Positions 51,254-59,446 of a DNA stretch of 64,000 nucleotides are shown piece after piece. The translations under genes were made by a program, and so were the position numbers. The DNA comes from Acidimicrobiales bacterium (GTDB lineage Bacteria; Actinomycetota; Acidimicrobiia; Acidimicrobiales; MedAcidi-G1). Below the pieces are notes generated by a model that saw nothing but the letters and a program-made list of their open reading frames with translations, was not told the origin of the DNA and made no database searches. The number at the start of each line of letters is the position of its first letter. Position 1 is the stretch's first letter. The DNA lies in the NCBI GenBank assembly GCA_029245675.1, contig JAQWOV010000014.1:24001-88000 (forward strand), read 5' to 3'.

Positions 51254-52174
51254 TCAATATCCCTGGTTCACGTCTACAAGACCAAGTAGTTCTTCGTTAC
51301 TACAGAAGCGTTTAACGTTTTCAGAAATGAATGGCCCGAGAACTCTTAAACCCATCTCCGGAGTGTTTCCAATATGGGGGGTGATAAGACAGTTCGGTTC
51401 TTTCCAGAGCGGATGATCATCAGGAAGAGGTTCAGGGACTGTTACATCTAGAGCAGCTCCGCCAATAGTTCCCTGTTGCAGAGATTCCAAAAGATCGTCG
51501 GTGACGATATGTCCTCCGCGTGCAACATTTACTATCCACGCATGATTTGGAAGAGCCGAAAGAACTTCTTTATTGATGATTCCATATGTTTCTTCGGTAA
51601 GTGAAAGAGCGAGAATTAGAAGGTCAGTTCGTGGAAGAATTTCAAAGAGGCGAGAAGTTGTTATCGTTCGGTTTGCCCCTTCTAGAGGCTTGGAACGTCG
51701 TCGAACAACTGTGATATCACATCCAAAGGGCTTAAGGAGGGGGAGTAGGCATTGAGTGATTCCACCTGCACCAAGTATGCAAACCCGAGAGTCGCCAAGA
51801 ACCCGACCGATTGGCTCACCCCAAGAAGTCGCTCTGGAGTAGCCATGAAGATTTTTGAAACCTCCTAGAGATAAAGAAAGTGCGGTTTCGGCAACTTCGC
51901 GTGCATAAACGCCTTTGCCGCAAGTCCAAGTCCATTTGTCGTTGAGGTAGGGGACAAATGGCTCTATTCCGGCATAAGGAAGTTGAATCCATTTCAGATT
52001 CGGAGCACTCTCGGAAATTTCTGGAAACAAATTTGCTTTAGAAGGGTCAGCCCAAATCAATCCCTCGGCATCTTCAACTGCGCACAGATTAGCTCCAGCA
52101 TCTTGTACGGACTTGCACAATACGTCAAACATTTCCGGACGAGTAGAAGGAGCTACTGCGACAGAACGAGTCAA
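51254..52174 (-). CDS. D-2-hydroxyacid dehydrogenase family protein
   Basis: A 306-residue NAD(P)-dependent D-isomer-specific 2-hydroxyacid dehydrogenase. The nucleotide-binding motif is RVCILGAGGITQCLLPLL, the catalytic region has WIVNVARGGHIVTDDLL (Arg), and PLWKEPNCLITPHIGNT carries the active-site His and preceding Glu. The family is involved in hydroxypyruvate, glyoxylate and other 2-oxoacid reductions. It is preceded by the thioredoxin-like gene (18 bp) and followed by MauE (3 bp). The specific acid is unknown. Confidence 0.88.
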   Translation of the reverse strand: MTRSVAVAPSTRPEMFDVLCKSVQDAGANLCAVEDAEGLIWADPSKANLFPEISESAPNLKWIQLPYAGIEPFVPYLNDKWTWTCGKGVYAREVAETALSLSLGGFKNLHGYSRATSWGEPIGRVLGDSRVCILGAGGITQCLLPLLKPFGCDITVVRRRSKPLEGANRTITTSRLFEILPRTDLLILALSLTEETYGIINKEVLSALPNHAWIVNVARGGHIVTDDLLESLQQGTIGGAALDVTVPEPLPDDHPLWKEPNCLITPHIGNTPEMGLRVLGPFISENVKRFCSNEELLGLVDVNQGY

Positions 52175-52192
52175 GAGAACACCAAGGGAGAT

Positions 52193-52771
52193 CTATCCAA
52201 GAGAAGGGGTTCCAACGTATGGAGCAGGATCACCTTCAGCAGGAAACTCGGGTCGTGACCAAGAAGACAGGTCAGATAGTTCCTCAGCCACTCTTCTCCA
52301 AGATTCAGGATCCCAATTTTCCGCTGAATCTAGAACTGAACCATCCTGTTTCAAGACAACGAAGGCCGGAACATTGGAAAGTTCAAGGGAGCGAACCAGA
52401 GTCCGCTCAGGATCTGCCAAAGCAAAAATTTCCTCTGCTAATGGACCAAGAAACTTTTGAGCACCATCAGAATCTGTTCCCGTAACTAAATAAGCAGCTC
52501 TCACATCTGCTCCTTGAAAATTCAAAAGAACACGTCGGGCCGTATTTAGAATCCAAGAACTTTCGTGGGTGTATGGATCCAGTACTACAACAGCAAGGGG
52601 GAAGTTCGTTAAAAATTCTTTTAACGGTCGAGGGTCTCCCGAAACTGGATGGATTTGTATGTTGAGGTCAGGATTAGTTGCCACAAGTGGTGACGCTAGC
52701 AAGTGATTCAGTACTCTGACGACATATGGCAGATGTTCTTTGTGACCTACTACTGTCAATACTGTGAACAT
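52193..52771 (-). CDS. Thioredoxin-fold protein without CxxC
   Basis: A 192-residue protein from ATG 52771. The C-terminal half resembles a thioredoxin/TlpA fold: FALADPERTLVRSL, then a cis-Pro-like NVPAFVVLKQDGSVLD and a final helix SWRRVAEELSDL. No CxxC is present, so it is not a classical redox thioredoxin. The N-terminal ~80 residues are unassigned. It overlaps the start of the divergent mutY gene by 8 bp. Function unknown; a regulatory or chaperone-like thioredoxin fold is possible. Confidence 0.6.
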   Translation of the reverse strand: MFTVLTVVGHKEHLPYVVRVLNHLLASPLVATNPDLNIQIHPVSGDPRPLKEFLTNFPLAVVVLDPYTHESSWILNTARRVLLNFQGADVRAAYLVTGTDSDGAQKFLGPLAEEIFALADPERTLVRSLELSNVPAFVVLKQDGSVLDSAENWDPESWRRVAEELSDLSSWSRPEFPAEGDPAPYVGTPSLG

Positions 52772-53639
52772 CAAGGAACTTACACGAATTCTTCCCATTG
52801 ATATTTTGGTATGGGGTGCAGAACACTTACGTGACTTGCCGTGGCGAAGAACACGAAACCCTTGGTTTGTATTAGTTGCTGAAGTGATGCTTCAACAAAC
52901 TCAAATAGATCGAGTTCTTTTGAAGTGGCCGGCATTTCTAGAAGAATTTCCAACAGCAACAAGTTGTGCTCTAGCGTCAACTTCTGAAGTGGTAAAACAA
53001 TGGGAAGGAATGGGTTTTAACCGTAGAGCGGTGCTACTACATCAAGCTGCAAAATCTATAAAAGATAATCATGGAGGGGAAGTTCCAGTAGAGCTTGACG
53101 AGCTTTTATTACTTCCTGGAGTAGGCCCATACACTGCTCGAGCAATTCTCGCTTTCGCATATGAACAAGACTCGGCTGTTGTAGACACAAATGTAGGAAG
53201 AGTTCTCGCAAGGTGGACTGGGCGCCGTTTGAAATCTGCAGAAGCTCAAGAACTAGCTGATCGTTCTGTTCCATTAGGAGAGGGATGGGCTTGGAATCAA
53301 GCAGTGCTTGATTTTGGTTCCATGGTTTGCCGTTCTAAAAATCCGAAATGTGAAGAATGTCCGATACATCGTTCTTGTTCATGGCAAGGCATTGGAGTTG
53401 ATCCAGCTAAAGGGTCAGCAGGAGTGAGTGGAACTCAATCTAGATTTGAAGGATCAGATCGTCAAGGGCGCGGAAAATTAGTAGCCGCTTTAAGAAAAAA
53501 GCCAATTAAAAAAAGTGAATTAGCAGAAATCATGGGGTGGCCATTGGATCCAAAAAGAGCAGAGAGAGTTGCTTCTACTGTCATTTCTGATGGTCTAGCT
53601 ACCTCTGAGGGTGACACACTATCTTTGCCCCAAACTTGA
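52764..53639 (+). CDS. mutY: A/G-specific adenine glycosylase MutY
   Basis: DNA repair glycosylase removing adenine opposite 8-oxoguanine. At 291 residues it keeps the catalytic domain: DLPWRRTRNPWFVLVAEVMLQQTQ (split as LPWRRTRNPW and EVMLQQTQ with the catalytic Glu), the helix-hairpin-helix LLLPGVGPYTARAILAFA, the catalytic Asp in VVDTNVGRVLARW and the [4Fe-4S] Cys motif CRSKNPKCEECPIHRSC (C-x6-C-x2-C-x5-C). The C-terminal MutT-like domain is short or missing. GTG 52764 overlaps the divergent gene; TTG 52806 is an alternative start. Confidence 0.9.
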   Translation: MNIKELTRILPIDILVWGAEHLRDLPWRRTRNPWFVLVAEVMLQQTQIDRVLLKWPAFLEEFPTATSCALASTSEVVKQWEGMGFNRRAVLLHQAAKSIKDNHGGEVPVELDELLLLPGVGPYTARAILAFAYEQDSAVVDTNVGRVLARWTGRRLKSAEAQELADRSVPLGEGWAWNQAVLDFGSMVCRSKNPKCEECPIHRSCSWQGIGVDPAKGSAGVSGTQSRFEGSDRQGRGKLVAALRKKPIKKSELAEIMGWPLDPKRAERVASTVISDGLATSEGDTLSLPQT

Positions 53640-53641
53640 AA

Positions 53642-54163
53642 TTATTGGGTTAAGGCTTCTACAAGATCGTCAAAAGCAGAATCAGCGAGTTTAATCATTT
53701 CTTCATCGGTTCTATCTTGTATCGGGTGGTCAACAAAAATGCGAGATACATCAATTCCAACCGCCTTTGATTGGGTTTCGGCGGCATCAATAAAAGGTCC
53801 GGAAGCCACGAATACTCCTGGAAGACCTTCTTTTTCTAAGTTGCTTATGTCATGCACACTGCATGTCGTACAGGAACCTCAATCAGCGAGAGCTTCAATA
53901 ACTGCATCACATTTACTAGAAATTTCATAACGAAGATCTACAGGTGCAGGTTTAGTGAAAGTTGGTTTCATAAATCGAAGAACAGTCGCCCCATGCTCTG
54001 TGAGTCTTTTCTCTAACTGATTAAGGAAAACGTCACCTCTGGGTTTTGAGATATCAAGCAATCCTATTATTGAGCCTTCAATACTTTTAATTCGTTCACT
54101 TAACTGGATTTCTGGAGAGCGGTCCTCAGATGTGGGGTCAAGTACAGACAGTGTTTGATTCAT
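53642..54163 (-). CDS. UGSC-family selenoprotein with in-frame TGA
   Basis: Reading from ATG 54163, which overlaps the preceding gene's stop by 4 bp, gives 173 residues with one in-frame TGA at codon 95 (53879-53881). It falls in EALAD-U-GSCTTCSVHDIS, the UGSC motif of a selenoprotein family known from marine bacterial metagenomes, in which homologues may carry Cys instead. The downstream part continues without a gap (GLPGVFVASGPFID, RIFVDHPIQDRTDEEM). A SECIS-like stem-loop follows the TGA. Read as two small genes, neither half would be a complete domain. A redox role with the upstream thioredoxin-domain protein is inferred; the reaction is unknown. Confidence 0.9.
53851..53865 (-). promoter_or_regulatory. 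SECIS-like hairpin of the UGSC gene
   Basis: From 14 nt after the TGA, CAUGCA pairs perfectly with UGCAUG, leaving the three-base loop GUG, whose first G is 20 nt after the TGA. Both the distance and the GU-containing apical loop fit the bacterial SECIS pattern. It lies wholly within the codons after the UGSC motif, as required for SelB-dependent decoding. Confidence 0.7.
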
Positions 54164-55605
54164 AGGGTTATCTCCTTAGTGACTGGGTCGCTTCCCTTAG
54201 TTCCATTCAGCCATCCACCAATTATGGCTGAAAAGAGTCCTGCTGGTCCACCAGCATGAACTACCAAGAGACCTCCGGGGCGAAATTTCGGTAATTGATT
54301 TCCTCCAAAAGTTGATGGAATGCCATCTTCAATCCCTCCAGCGCCTTCAATTATTTCGTCACTGTCAATCATCAAGAGTTCAGTTAATTTTTCAATAAAC
54401 TGTGAGCGACTCCAACCTGCGTCAATAAACCGGCTCAGATGTTCTGGTGAGATAACCAACATAGCGTCCATACCTAAAACCATTCGTGTGGAAATCGTTG
54501 ACTTCAACCCATCAGCCAAAGATCGCGTTAATGACTCTGGGCTTCTGCTTTTCTGATCAACGAGAATACGCGGGCCTTCCCCTGTGAACGCAGTAACCGT
54601 GTTCTGTTCTGAAGAAAATCCGAAACCTTCAGCTAAATTCTCCCAAGGCGAAGGAGCTTCAGCGAAACAGAAACCCTGCTTTCCCATATGGCCAAGAGTT
54701 GCTCGGTCAATCCCTCCAGGCGCCCCACCACCCACATTCTTTAAAACAAGTTGAACAGCTCTACCAATAGTGGAGTTAGCACGATTCCCATGTCCAAGAA
54801 CGTTGATGCCAGAATTCATACCCAAGCGTTCAGCAATAGGCCCACTAACAACAAAAATAGGACCTACGCTCATCGTGGTGGCTAAAACTCCATGCATATT
54901 GAACTCATCGGTGCAAATAGCTTCAAGACAGGCAATCACTACAGGAAGATACTCGGGAAGACACCCAGCCATCACGGCATTGATTGCTACTTTTTCTACT
55001 GAACATTCGGCAAGATTTGGTGGAATTATTGCAACGATGTCATCAGAGTTCCTTGACGTTCCAGCAAGCATTCGCTTTACCCGTGATTCAGTAGGTGGAA
55101 CAACAGGCATTCCATCACTCCAACCGCGGTCATGCATTGCTTCCATTTCATCTTCAAGAGAAGCGATCTCTACTTGGCGAGAAATAAATGTTCTTCCCTC
55201 AAACTTTATTTCAAGCTCGTCAACTCGATCCGGCGATACGGATAGTGAACCACAACCAGGTTTATGGTCAACGAGACCCGGAGCAAGGTTTTCAATTTCA
55301 AGCAATCTCTCCCATTCTTTCCTGTTCCATCCCACTAATCTCTCAACTTCTTTTCCGTTGACGACTCGGATAAGAGTGGGAACAGCTTCAATATCGTTAT
55401 GCCAACTGAAAGACAGTTCACTATCGTCATGGACCCATTCGGCTGAAGTTGGAAAAGACGGATCGTCTTGTGAAAAGATTTTCACATGGCCGTTAGTTCC
55501 AAGTTCAACTAAAAGATCTGAAGTTAATTGGCAAGTAGGGCATTCAGAATTGACCACAACAGAAATGCCATCGTTTAATTCGTAACCATCTGCATGTTTA
55601 GCCAT
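54160..55605 (-). CDS. Thioredoxin-domain protein with large uncharacterised C-terminal domain, UGSC partner
   Basis: A 481-residue soluble protein. Residues ~12-105 are a thioredoxin-like domain with SECPTCQL as a CxxC active site and a cis-Pro AVPTLIRV. The rest (about 140-481) is a large domain found in conserved hypothetical proteins of environmental bacteria: GWSDGMPVVPPTESRVKRML, VEKVAINAVMAGCLPEYLPV, FNMHGVLATT, NVLGHGNRANSTIGRAVQ and APSPWENLAEGFGF. It is translationally coupled to the UGSC selenoprotein (4-bp overlap). The domain architecture suggests that the thioredoxin part feeds electrons to, or from, the UGSC redox centre. Confidence 0.8.
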   Translation of the reverse strand: MAKHADGYELNDGISVVVNSECPTCQLTSDLLVELGTNGHVKIFSQDDPSFPTSAEWVHDDSELSFSWHNDIEAVPTLIRVVNGKEVERLVGWNRKEWERLLEIENLAPGLVDHKPGCGSLSVSPDRVDELEIKFEGRTFISRQVEIASLEDEMEAMHDRGWSDGMPVVPPTESRVKRMLAGTSRNSDDIVAIIPPNLAECSVEKVAINAVMAGCLPEYLPVVIACLEAICTDEFNMHGVLATTMSVGPIFVVSGPIAERLGMNSGINVLGHGNRANSTIGRAVQLVLKNVGGGAPGGIDRATLGHMGKQGFCFAEAPSPWENLAEGFGFSSEQNTVTAFTGEGPRILVDQKSRSPESLTRSLADGLKSTISTRMVLGMDAMLVISPEHLSRFIDAGWSRSQFIEKLTELLMIDSDEIIEGAGGIEDGIPSTFGGNQLPKFRPGGLLVVHAGGPAGLFSAIIGGWLNGTKGSDPVTKEITL

Positions 55606-55738
55606 AACTAGAATGGTAAGTTACCAGTCAGTAACAGGCAAGTTGTGTTGTCGCTACTTCTAGTCCGTGAACTTGATCGCGACCTGAGAAACAGTTATGT
55701 AGTCTTAAAGTGAATAGTTGTCTACTTAAAGGTTGAAA

Positions 55739-56221
55739 ATGACAATTGACGGAGATCTTTACAGAAAAGTTTTGGGTCGTTGTCCCACCGGAGTGACCCT
55801 TGTTACTGGGATGGATGAAGCCGAACCGTTAGCGATAGTTATCGGTTCTTTTACGTCAGTGTCTATGAGCCCTCCTTTAGTTGGATTCTTCATTGGTACG
55901 GGTAGTCAGACTTGGCAAAGAATAGAGAAATCGGGTTCTTTTGGTGTCAATATTCTTTCGGATGAACAAGTTAATCTTTCGAACGGTTTCTTTCAGAAAG
56001 AAAGAGATCCTTGGGAAGGAACAGAATGGGAGCCAATGACTTCTGGTTCTCCAATGATTCCTTCTTGTCTAGCCAACATAGATTGTTCAATTCACGAGGT
56101 GTCCGAAGCAGGGGACCATTTTTTTGTTTCTGGTTTAGTTGAGGAAGTTATATATAAAAATGTTGGCTCGCCATTAGTTTTTCTTGGAGGAAAATATGGT
56201 CAATTCCAAGGAGCCAGCTAA
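55739..56221 (+). CDS. Flavin reductase-like domain protein
   Basis: A 160-residue FMN-binding protein of the flavin reductase (DIM6/NTAB) family, which supplies reduced flavin or acts on small aromatic substrates. The block RCPTGVTLVTGMDEAEPLAI, FTSVSMSPPLVGFFIGTGSQT and FGVNILSDEQVNLSNGF are diagnostic. ATG 55739 has AAAGG 6 nt upstream. It overlaps the gamma-carbonic anhydrase-like gene by one base and begins a three-gene operon. The physiological partner is unknown. Confidence 0.85.
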   Translation: MTIDGDLYRKVLGRCPTGVTLVTGMDEAEPLAIVIGSFTSVSMSPPLVGFFIGTGSQTWQRIEKSGSFGVNILSDEQVNLSNGFFQKERDPWEGTEWEPMTSGSPMIPSCLANIDCSIHEVSEAGDHFFVSGLVEEVIYKNVGSPLVFLGGKYGQFQGAS

Positions 56222-56739
56222 TGCCTATATATAGTCTCGGTGAACTTGTTCCTCGAATCGACCCAACTGCTTATATTCACCCCGAAGCAGTGATTATTGG
56301 AAATGTAGAAATAGGACCAGAAGCAAGTGTTTGGCCAAACGCAGTTATCAGAGGAGACGATTCTCTCATCTCAATAGGGGCTCGATCTTCTGTTCAAGAC
56401 AATGCCGTACTTCATTGCACTGCAGAACTCCCAACAATTGTTGGTGAAGATGTAACTCTTGGACACCTTTGCCATCTTGAAGGATGCGTTATAGAAGACC
56501 AGGCGCTTGTCGGAGTAGGAGCTGTCGTAATTCATGAAGCTGTAGTTGGTTACGGATCAATAGTTGGCGCTAATGCAATGGTGCGTAACGGAACCATCAT
56601 TCCTCCGCATTCAATGGCATTGGGAGTTCCTGCAACAGTCCGAGAAGGAGTGGTTCCTGAAGAAGCTAATTTGATGAATGCGCAAATTTATGTTGAACGA
56701 GGAAAACAGTTTCGTGAACAGATGAAACGAATTGATTGA
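56221..56739 (+). CDS. Gamma-carbonic anhydrase-like hexapeptide-repeat protein
   Basis: A 172-residue left-handed beta-helix protein of the gamma-carbonic anhydrase/PaaY group. Hexapeptide repeats run from about residue 20 to 130 (IHPEAVIIGNVEIGPEASVWPNAVI), and His residues placed like the zinc ligands are seen in NAVLHC, LGHLCHLEGC. The C-terminal helix VPEEANLMNAQIYVERGKQF is normal. It starts on the last base of the flavin reductase stop. Whether it hydrates CO2 is not known; many members are inactive or act in other metabolism. Confidence 0.88.
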   Translation: MPIYSLGELVPRIDPTAYIHPEAVIIGNVEIGPEASVWPNAVIRGDDSLISIGARSSVQDNAVLHCTAELPTIVGEDVTLGHLCHLEGCVIEDQALVGVGAVVIHEAVVGYGSIVGANAMVRNGTIIPPHSMALGVPATVREGVVPEEANLMNAQIYVERGKQFREQMKRID

Positions 56740-56744
56740 TTCCA

Positions 56745-57503
56745 ATGACGACACATAATTTTCTTTCAGAAGGACTATCTCTAGAAGCTAATCTTCTATT
56801 TCCTGAAGACACTGAAAAGACAAGCCCAGGTTTAGTTATCACACATGGGTTTCCTGTCGGAGAAACCGGTGGAGCAAACTCTCCAGACACGCTTCCTGAA
56901 TTGGCTGAAAGAATTTCTCAAGAAATGGGATGGGTCGCAATGGTTCCCCACCTTCGTGGCATGGGGGAATCAGAAGGATTTTTTAGCCTTGAAGGGTGGC
57001 GCGAAGACTTGAAGTCAGCTGTTTCGTATCTCTCAACATTTGAAGAAGTGGGACCAATATGGCTTGCAGGTTTTGGAACAGGTGGAGCTCTTTCCTTGGC
57101 AGCAGCTTCAGATGATGACCGAATTAAAGGAGTAGCAGCATTATCAACTCCAGCAGATTTCAATGACTGGGCTGAGAATCCACGCAGACTGCTACTACAT
57201 GCGCGTGACGCTGGTCTCATTAATGATTCATCTGCACTGGAAGATTTTGATGCTTGGAAATCATCTTTGTCAAAAATATCTGCTGAAAAATCTGCTGAAA
57301 AATTCTCTCCAAACCCCTTGCTGCTCGTACATGGAACAGATGACGAAATGGTGCCTCCTTTAGACGCACGCGCTATCGCCGGAGCACATGAAAGTTGTGA
57401 CCTGAGAATGATTAGTGGAGCAGGTCACCATTTACGTCACGACCCACGAGCAATAGCAATACTTCTCGGTTGGTTAGATCGACAGTATTTATCTAGTGAT
57501 TAA
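56745..57503 (+). CDS. Alpha/beta hydrolase-fold protein lacking the nucleophile serine
   Basis: A 252-residue alpha/beta hydrolase of the dienelactone-hydrolase/acyl-peptidase-like type. The oxyanion strand GLVITHGFPVGETGGAN, acid LLVHGTDDEMVPP and the catalytic His in ISGAGHHLRHDP are present. At the nucleophile elbow the usual G-x-S-x-G reads GFGTGG, so no Ser, Cys or Asp lies at the turn. It may be a non-hydrolytic paralogue or use another residue. ATG 56745 is preferred over TTG 56736. It ends the flavin reductase-carbonic anhydrase operon. Confidence 0.85.
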   Translation: MTTHNFLSEGLSLEANLLFPEDTEKTSPGLVITHGFPVGETGGANSPDTLPELAERISQEMGWVAMVPHLRGMGESEGFFSLEGWREDLKSAVSYLSTFEEVGPIWLAGFGTGGALSLAAASDDDRIKGVAALSTPADFNDWAENPRRLLLHARDAGLINDSSALEDFDAWKSSLSKISAEKSAEKFSPNPLLLVHGTDDEMVPPLDARAIAGAHESCDLRMISGAGHHLRHDPRAIAILLGWLDRQYLSSD

Positions 57504-57590
57504 AATATCTATACGTTTTTTAGGATAAACGATGAGATATTGTTACTATCTGTATAGGAGAAATACCCAAATCATGGAGAGGGCCTGATT

Positions 57591-58994
57591 GTGACTAGCG
57601 CGGATATCGGAGTTGATCTTGGTCGTTACAAGCTTGGTTGGCGCGACGAAGAAGACTACGTCTATAAACCCACAAAAGGGTTAGATGACAAACTCATTCA
57701 AGAGATTTCTTGGATGAAAAGCGAACCGGAATGGATGCGGGATTTTCGTCTGAAATCTCACCAACGTTTTCTTGATCGTCCTATGCCATGGTGGGGCGGA
57801 GACATGACCGGAATCGATTTTGATGATATTTATTACTACATCAAACCAACAGAATCTCTTTCTGAAGATTGGGAAGATGTCCCAGACGCGATAAAGGACA
57901 CGTACGAAAAATTAGGAATACCAGAAGCTGAACGAAAGTACCTGGCTGGCGTCACCGCTCAGTATGAATCAGAGGTTGTGTATCACCGCAACCGAGAAGA
58001 CTTGGAACAGCAAGGCGTGATCTTTTGTGACATGGATACGGCGTTAAGAGAACACCCAGAGATAGTCAAAGCTTATTTCGGACGGGTGATACCCCCAAAT
58101 GACAATAAATTTTCAGCTTTAAATTCCGCAGTGTGGAGCGGAGGCTCGTTTATATATGTTCCACCAGGCGTGAAAGTGGAAATGCCGTTACAGGCTTATT
58201 TCCGTATCAACGCAGAGAACATGGGCCAATTTGAAAGAACACTCATTATTGCTGATGAGGGCTCTGAAGTTCATTACATTGAAGGTTGCTCTGCTCCGGT
58301 TTACAGCACAGACTCACTACATTCTGCAGTGGTTGAAATAATAGTTAAAGAATCGGCTCGAGTTACCTACACAACAATCCAAAATTGGTCATCTAATGTC
58401 TACAACTTGGTGACGAAACGTGCTCGGGTTGAAGCAGAAGGCCATATGGAATGGATTGACGGGAATATAGGTTCTCGCTTGACCATGAAGTATCCGGCGG
58501 TAGTAATGGTCGGACCTAAAGCTTCAGGAGAGGTTCTTTCTGTCGCTTATGCAGGCGCAGGCCAACATCAAGATGCGGGTGCGAAAATGACACATGCTGC
58601 GCCAGAGACCACATCAAAAATAGTTTCTAAATCGATCTCAAAAGACGGAGGCCGCTCAAGTTATCGCGGGCTTGTTCGAGTTGAAGAAGATGCGTATGGA
58701 TGCAAGAGCCATGTGCAATGTGACGCTCTGATACTTGACGATGACAGCATCTCAGACACCTACCCGTATATGGAGGTTGGTTCTTCAGATGCAGTAATCG
58801 GACATGAAGCAACAGTCTCAAAAGTCGCGGATGACCAACTCTTTTATTTAATGAGTAGAGGATTGACTGAAGAACAGTCAATGTCTTTAGTGGTCAATGG
58901 TTTCATAGAACCAGTTACGAAGACTTTACCTATGGAATACGCTGTTGAATGGAGCCGACTAATTGAACTTCAAATGGAAGGCTCAGTCGGTTAG
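57591..58994 (+). CDS. sufB: Fe-S cluster assembly scaffold SufB
   Basis: Core scaffold subunit of the SUF iron-sulfur assembly complex, 467 residues, starting at GTG 57591 after a strong AGAGGG site. It keeps the SufB blocks [57 protein letters not shown] and the C-terminal [20 protein letters not shown]. The Cys in EGCSAP corresponds to the sulfur-accepting site in known SufB. Unusually, sufC, sufD, sufS and sufU are not next to it in this window. Confidence 0.94.
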   Translation: MTSADIGVDLGRYKLGWRDEEDYVYKPTKGLDDKLIQEISWMKSEPEWMRDFRLKSHQRFLDRPMPWWGGDMTGIDFDDIYYYIKPTESLSEDWEDVPDAIKDTYEKLGIPEAERKYLAGVTAQYESEVVYHRNREDLEQQGVIFCDMDTALREHPEIVKAYFGRVIPPNDNKFSALNSAVWSGGSFIYVPPGVKVEMPLQAYFRINAENMGQFERTLIIADEGSEVHYIEGCSAPVYSTDSLHSAVVEIIVKESARVTYTTIQNWSSNVYNLVTKRARVEAEGHMEWIDGNIGSRLTMKYPAVVMVGPKASGEVLSVAYAGAGQHQDAGAKMTHAAPETTSKIVSKSISKDGGRSSYRGLVRVEEDAYGCKSHVQCDALILDDDSISDTYPYMEVGSSDAVIGHEATVSKVADDQLFYLMSRGLTEEQSMSLVVNGFIEPVTKTLPMEYAVEWSRLIELQMEGSVG

Positions 58995-59032
58995 TCGCTC
59001 TAAACGCCGGTAGTTGCTAAGGTTCTATAGCC

Positions 59033-59401
59033 ATGCCGATGCGTCAAGAATGTAAGCAATTTGAGAGTCGCACCTATCCCAATGGGGATACTGTGCGTAA
59101 ATGCAACCTTGATTTAGCTCCAGAAGCCCCTTGGCGTTGTCCTGAGAACTGCTCTTCTTACGAAAGGCGAACAGTTGATGTGAACTGGAGTCACGGAACA
59201 TTGATTACCCCGGCTACGCCCGAAGAACCGGTCGGTTTAGGCGAGGATGAAAGCATCGTACACTTGCTTGAATCAGTAGAAGGAATTGTTAATGCCGCTG
59301 CGCCTCAAATGCAAGCAGAAGTAGAAGCTGAACGAAAGAAAAAAAAGAGATCACCTCGTAATATGCTCAAACGAAAGAAACAGAAGAAAAGGAAAAAGTG
59401 A
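59033..59401 (+). CDS. Cys-containing protein with highly basic C-terminal tail
   Basis: A 122-residue protein I do not recognise. The N-terminal part has four spaced Cys (RQECKQFESR, VRKCNLDLAPEAPWRCPENCSSY) that could hold zinc or an Fe-S cluster. An acidic linker follows, and the last ~25 residues are almost all Lys and Arg (KKKKRSPRNMLKRKKQKKRKK region), likely nucleic acid-binding or a membrane-surface anchor. It lies between sufB and phoH. Function is unknown. Confidence 0.7.
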   Translation: MPMRQECKQFESRTYPNGDTVRKCNLDLAPEAPWRCPENCSSYERRTVDVNWSHGTLITPATPEEPVGLGEDESIVHLLESVEGIVNAAAPQMQAEVEAERKKKKRSPRNMLKRKKQKKRKK

Positions 59402-59446
59402 AAAATCTTCAGAACTTCTTTTCACTAGTTATCGTTTGAGATCTAT

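Noticed and set aside
53642..54163. Glycine/betaine reductase-type selenoprotein
   Set aside because: The motif is UGSC, not the UxxC or CxxU contexts of the reductase subunits, and no other reductase genes are present.
54770..55585. Long plus-strand open frame (271 codons) opposite the thioredoxin-domain gene
   Set aside because: Ser-rich antisense shadow without recognisable motifs or ribosome binding site; the minus-strand gene has a clear domain structure.
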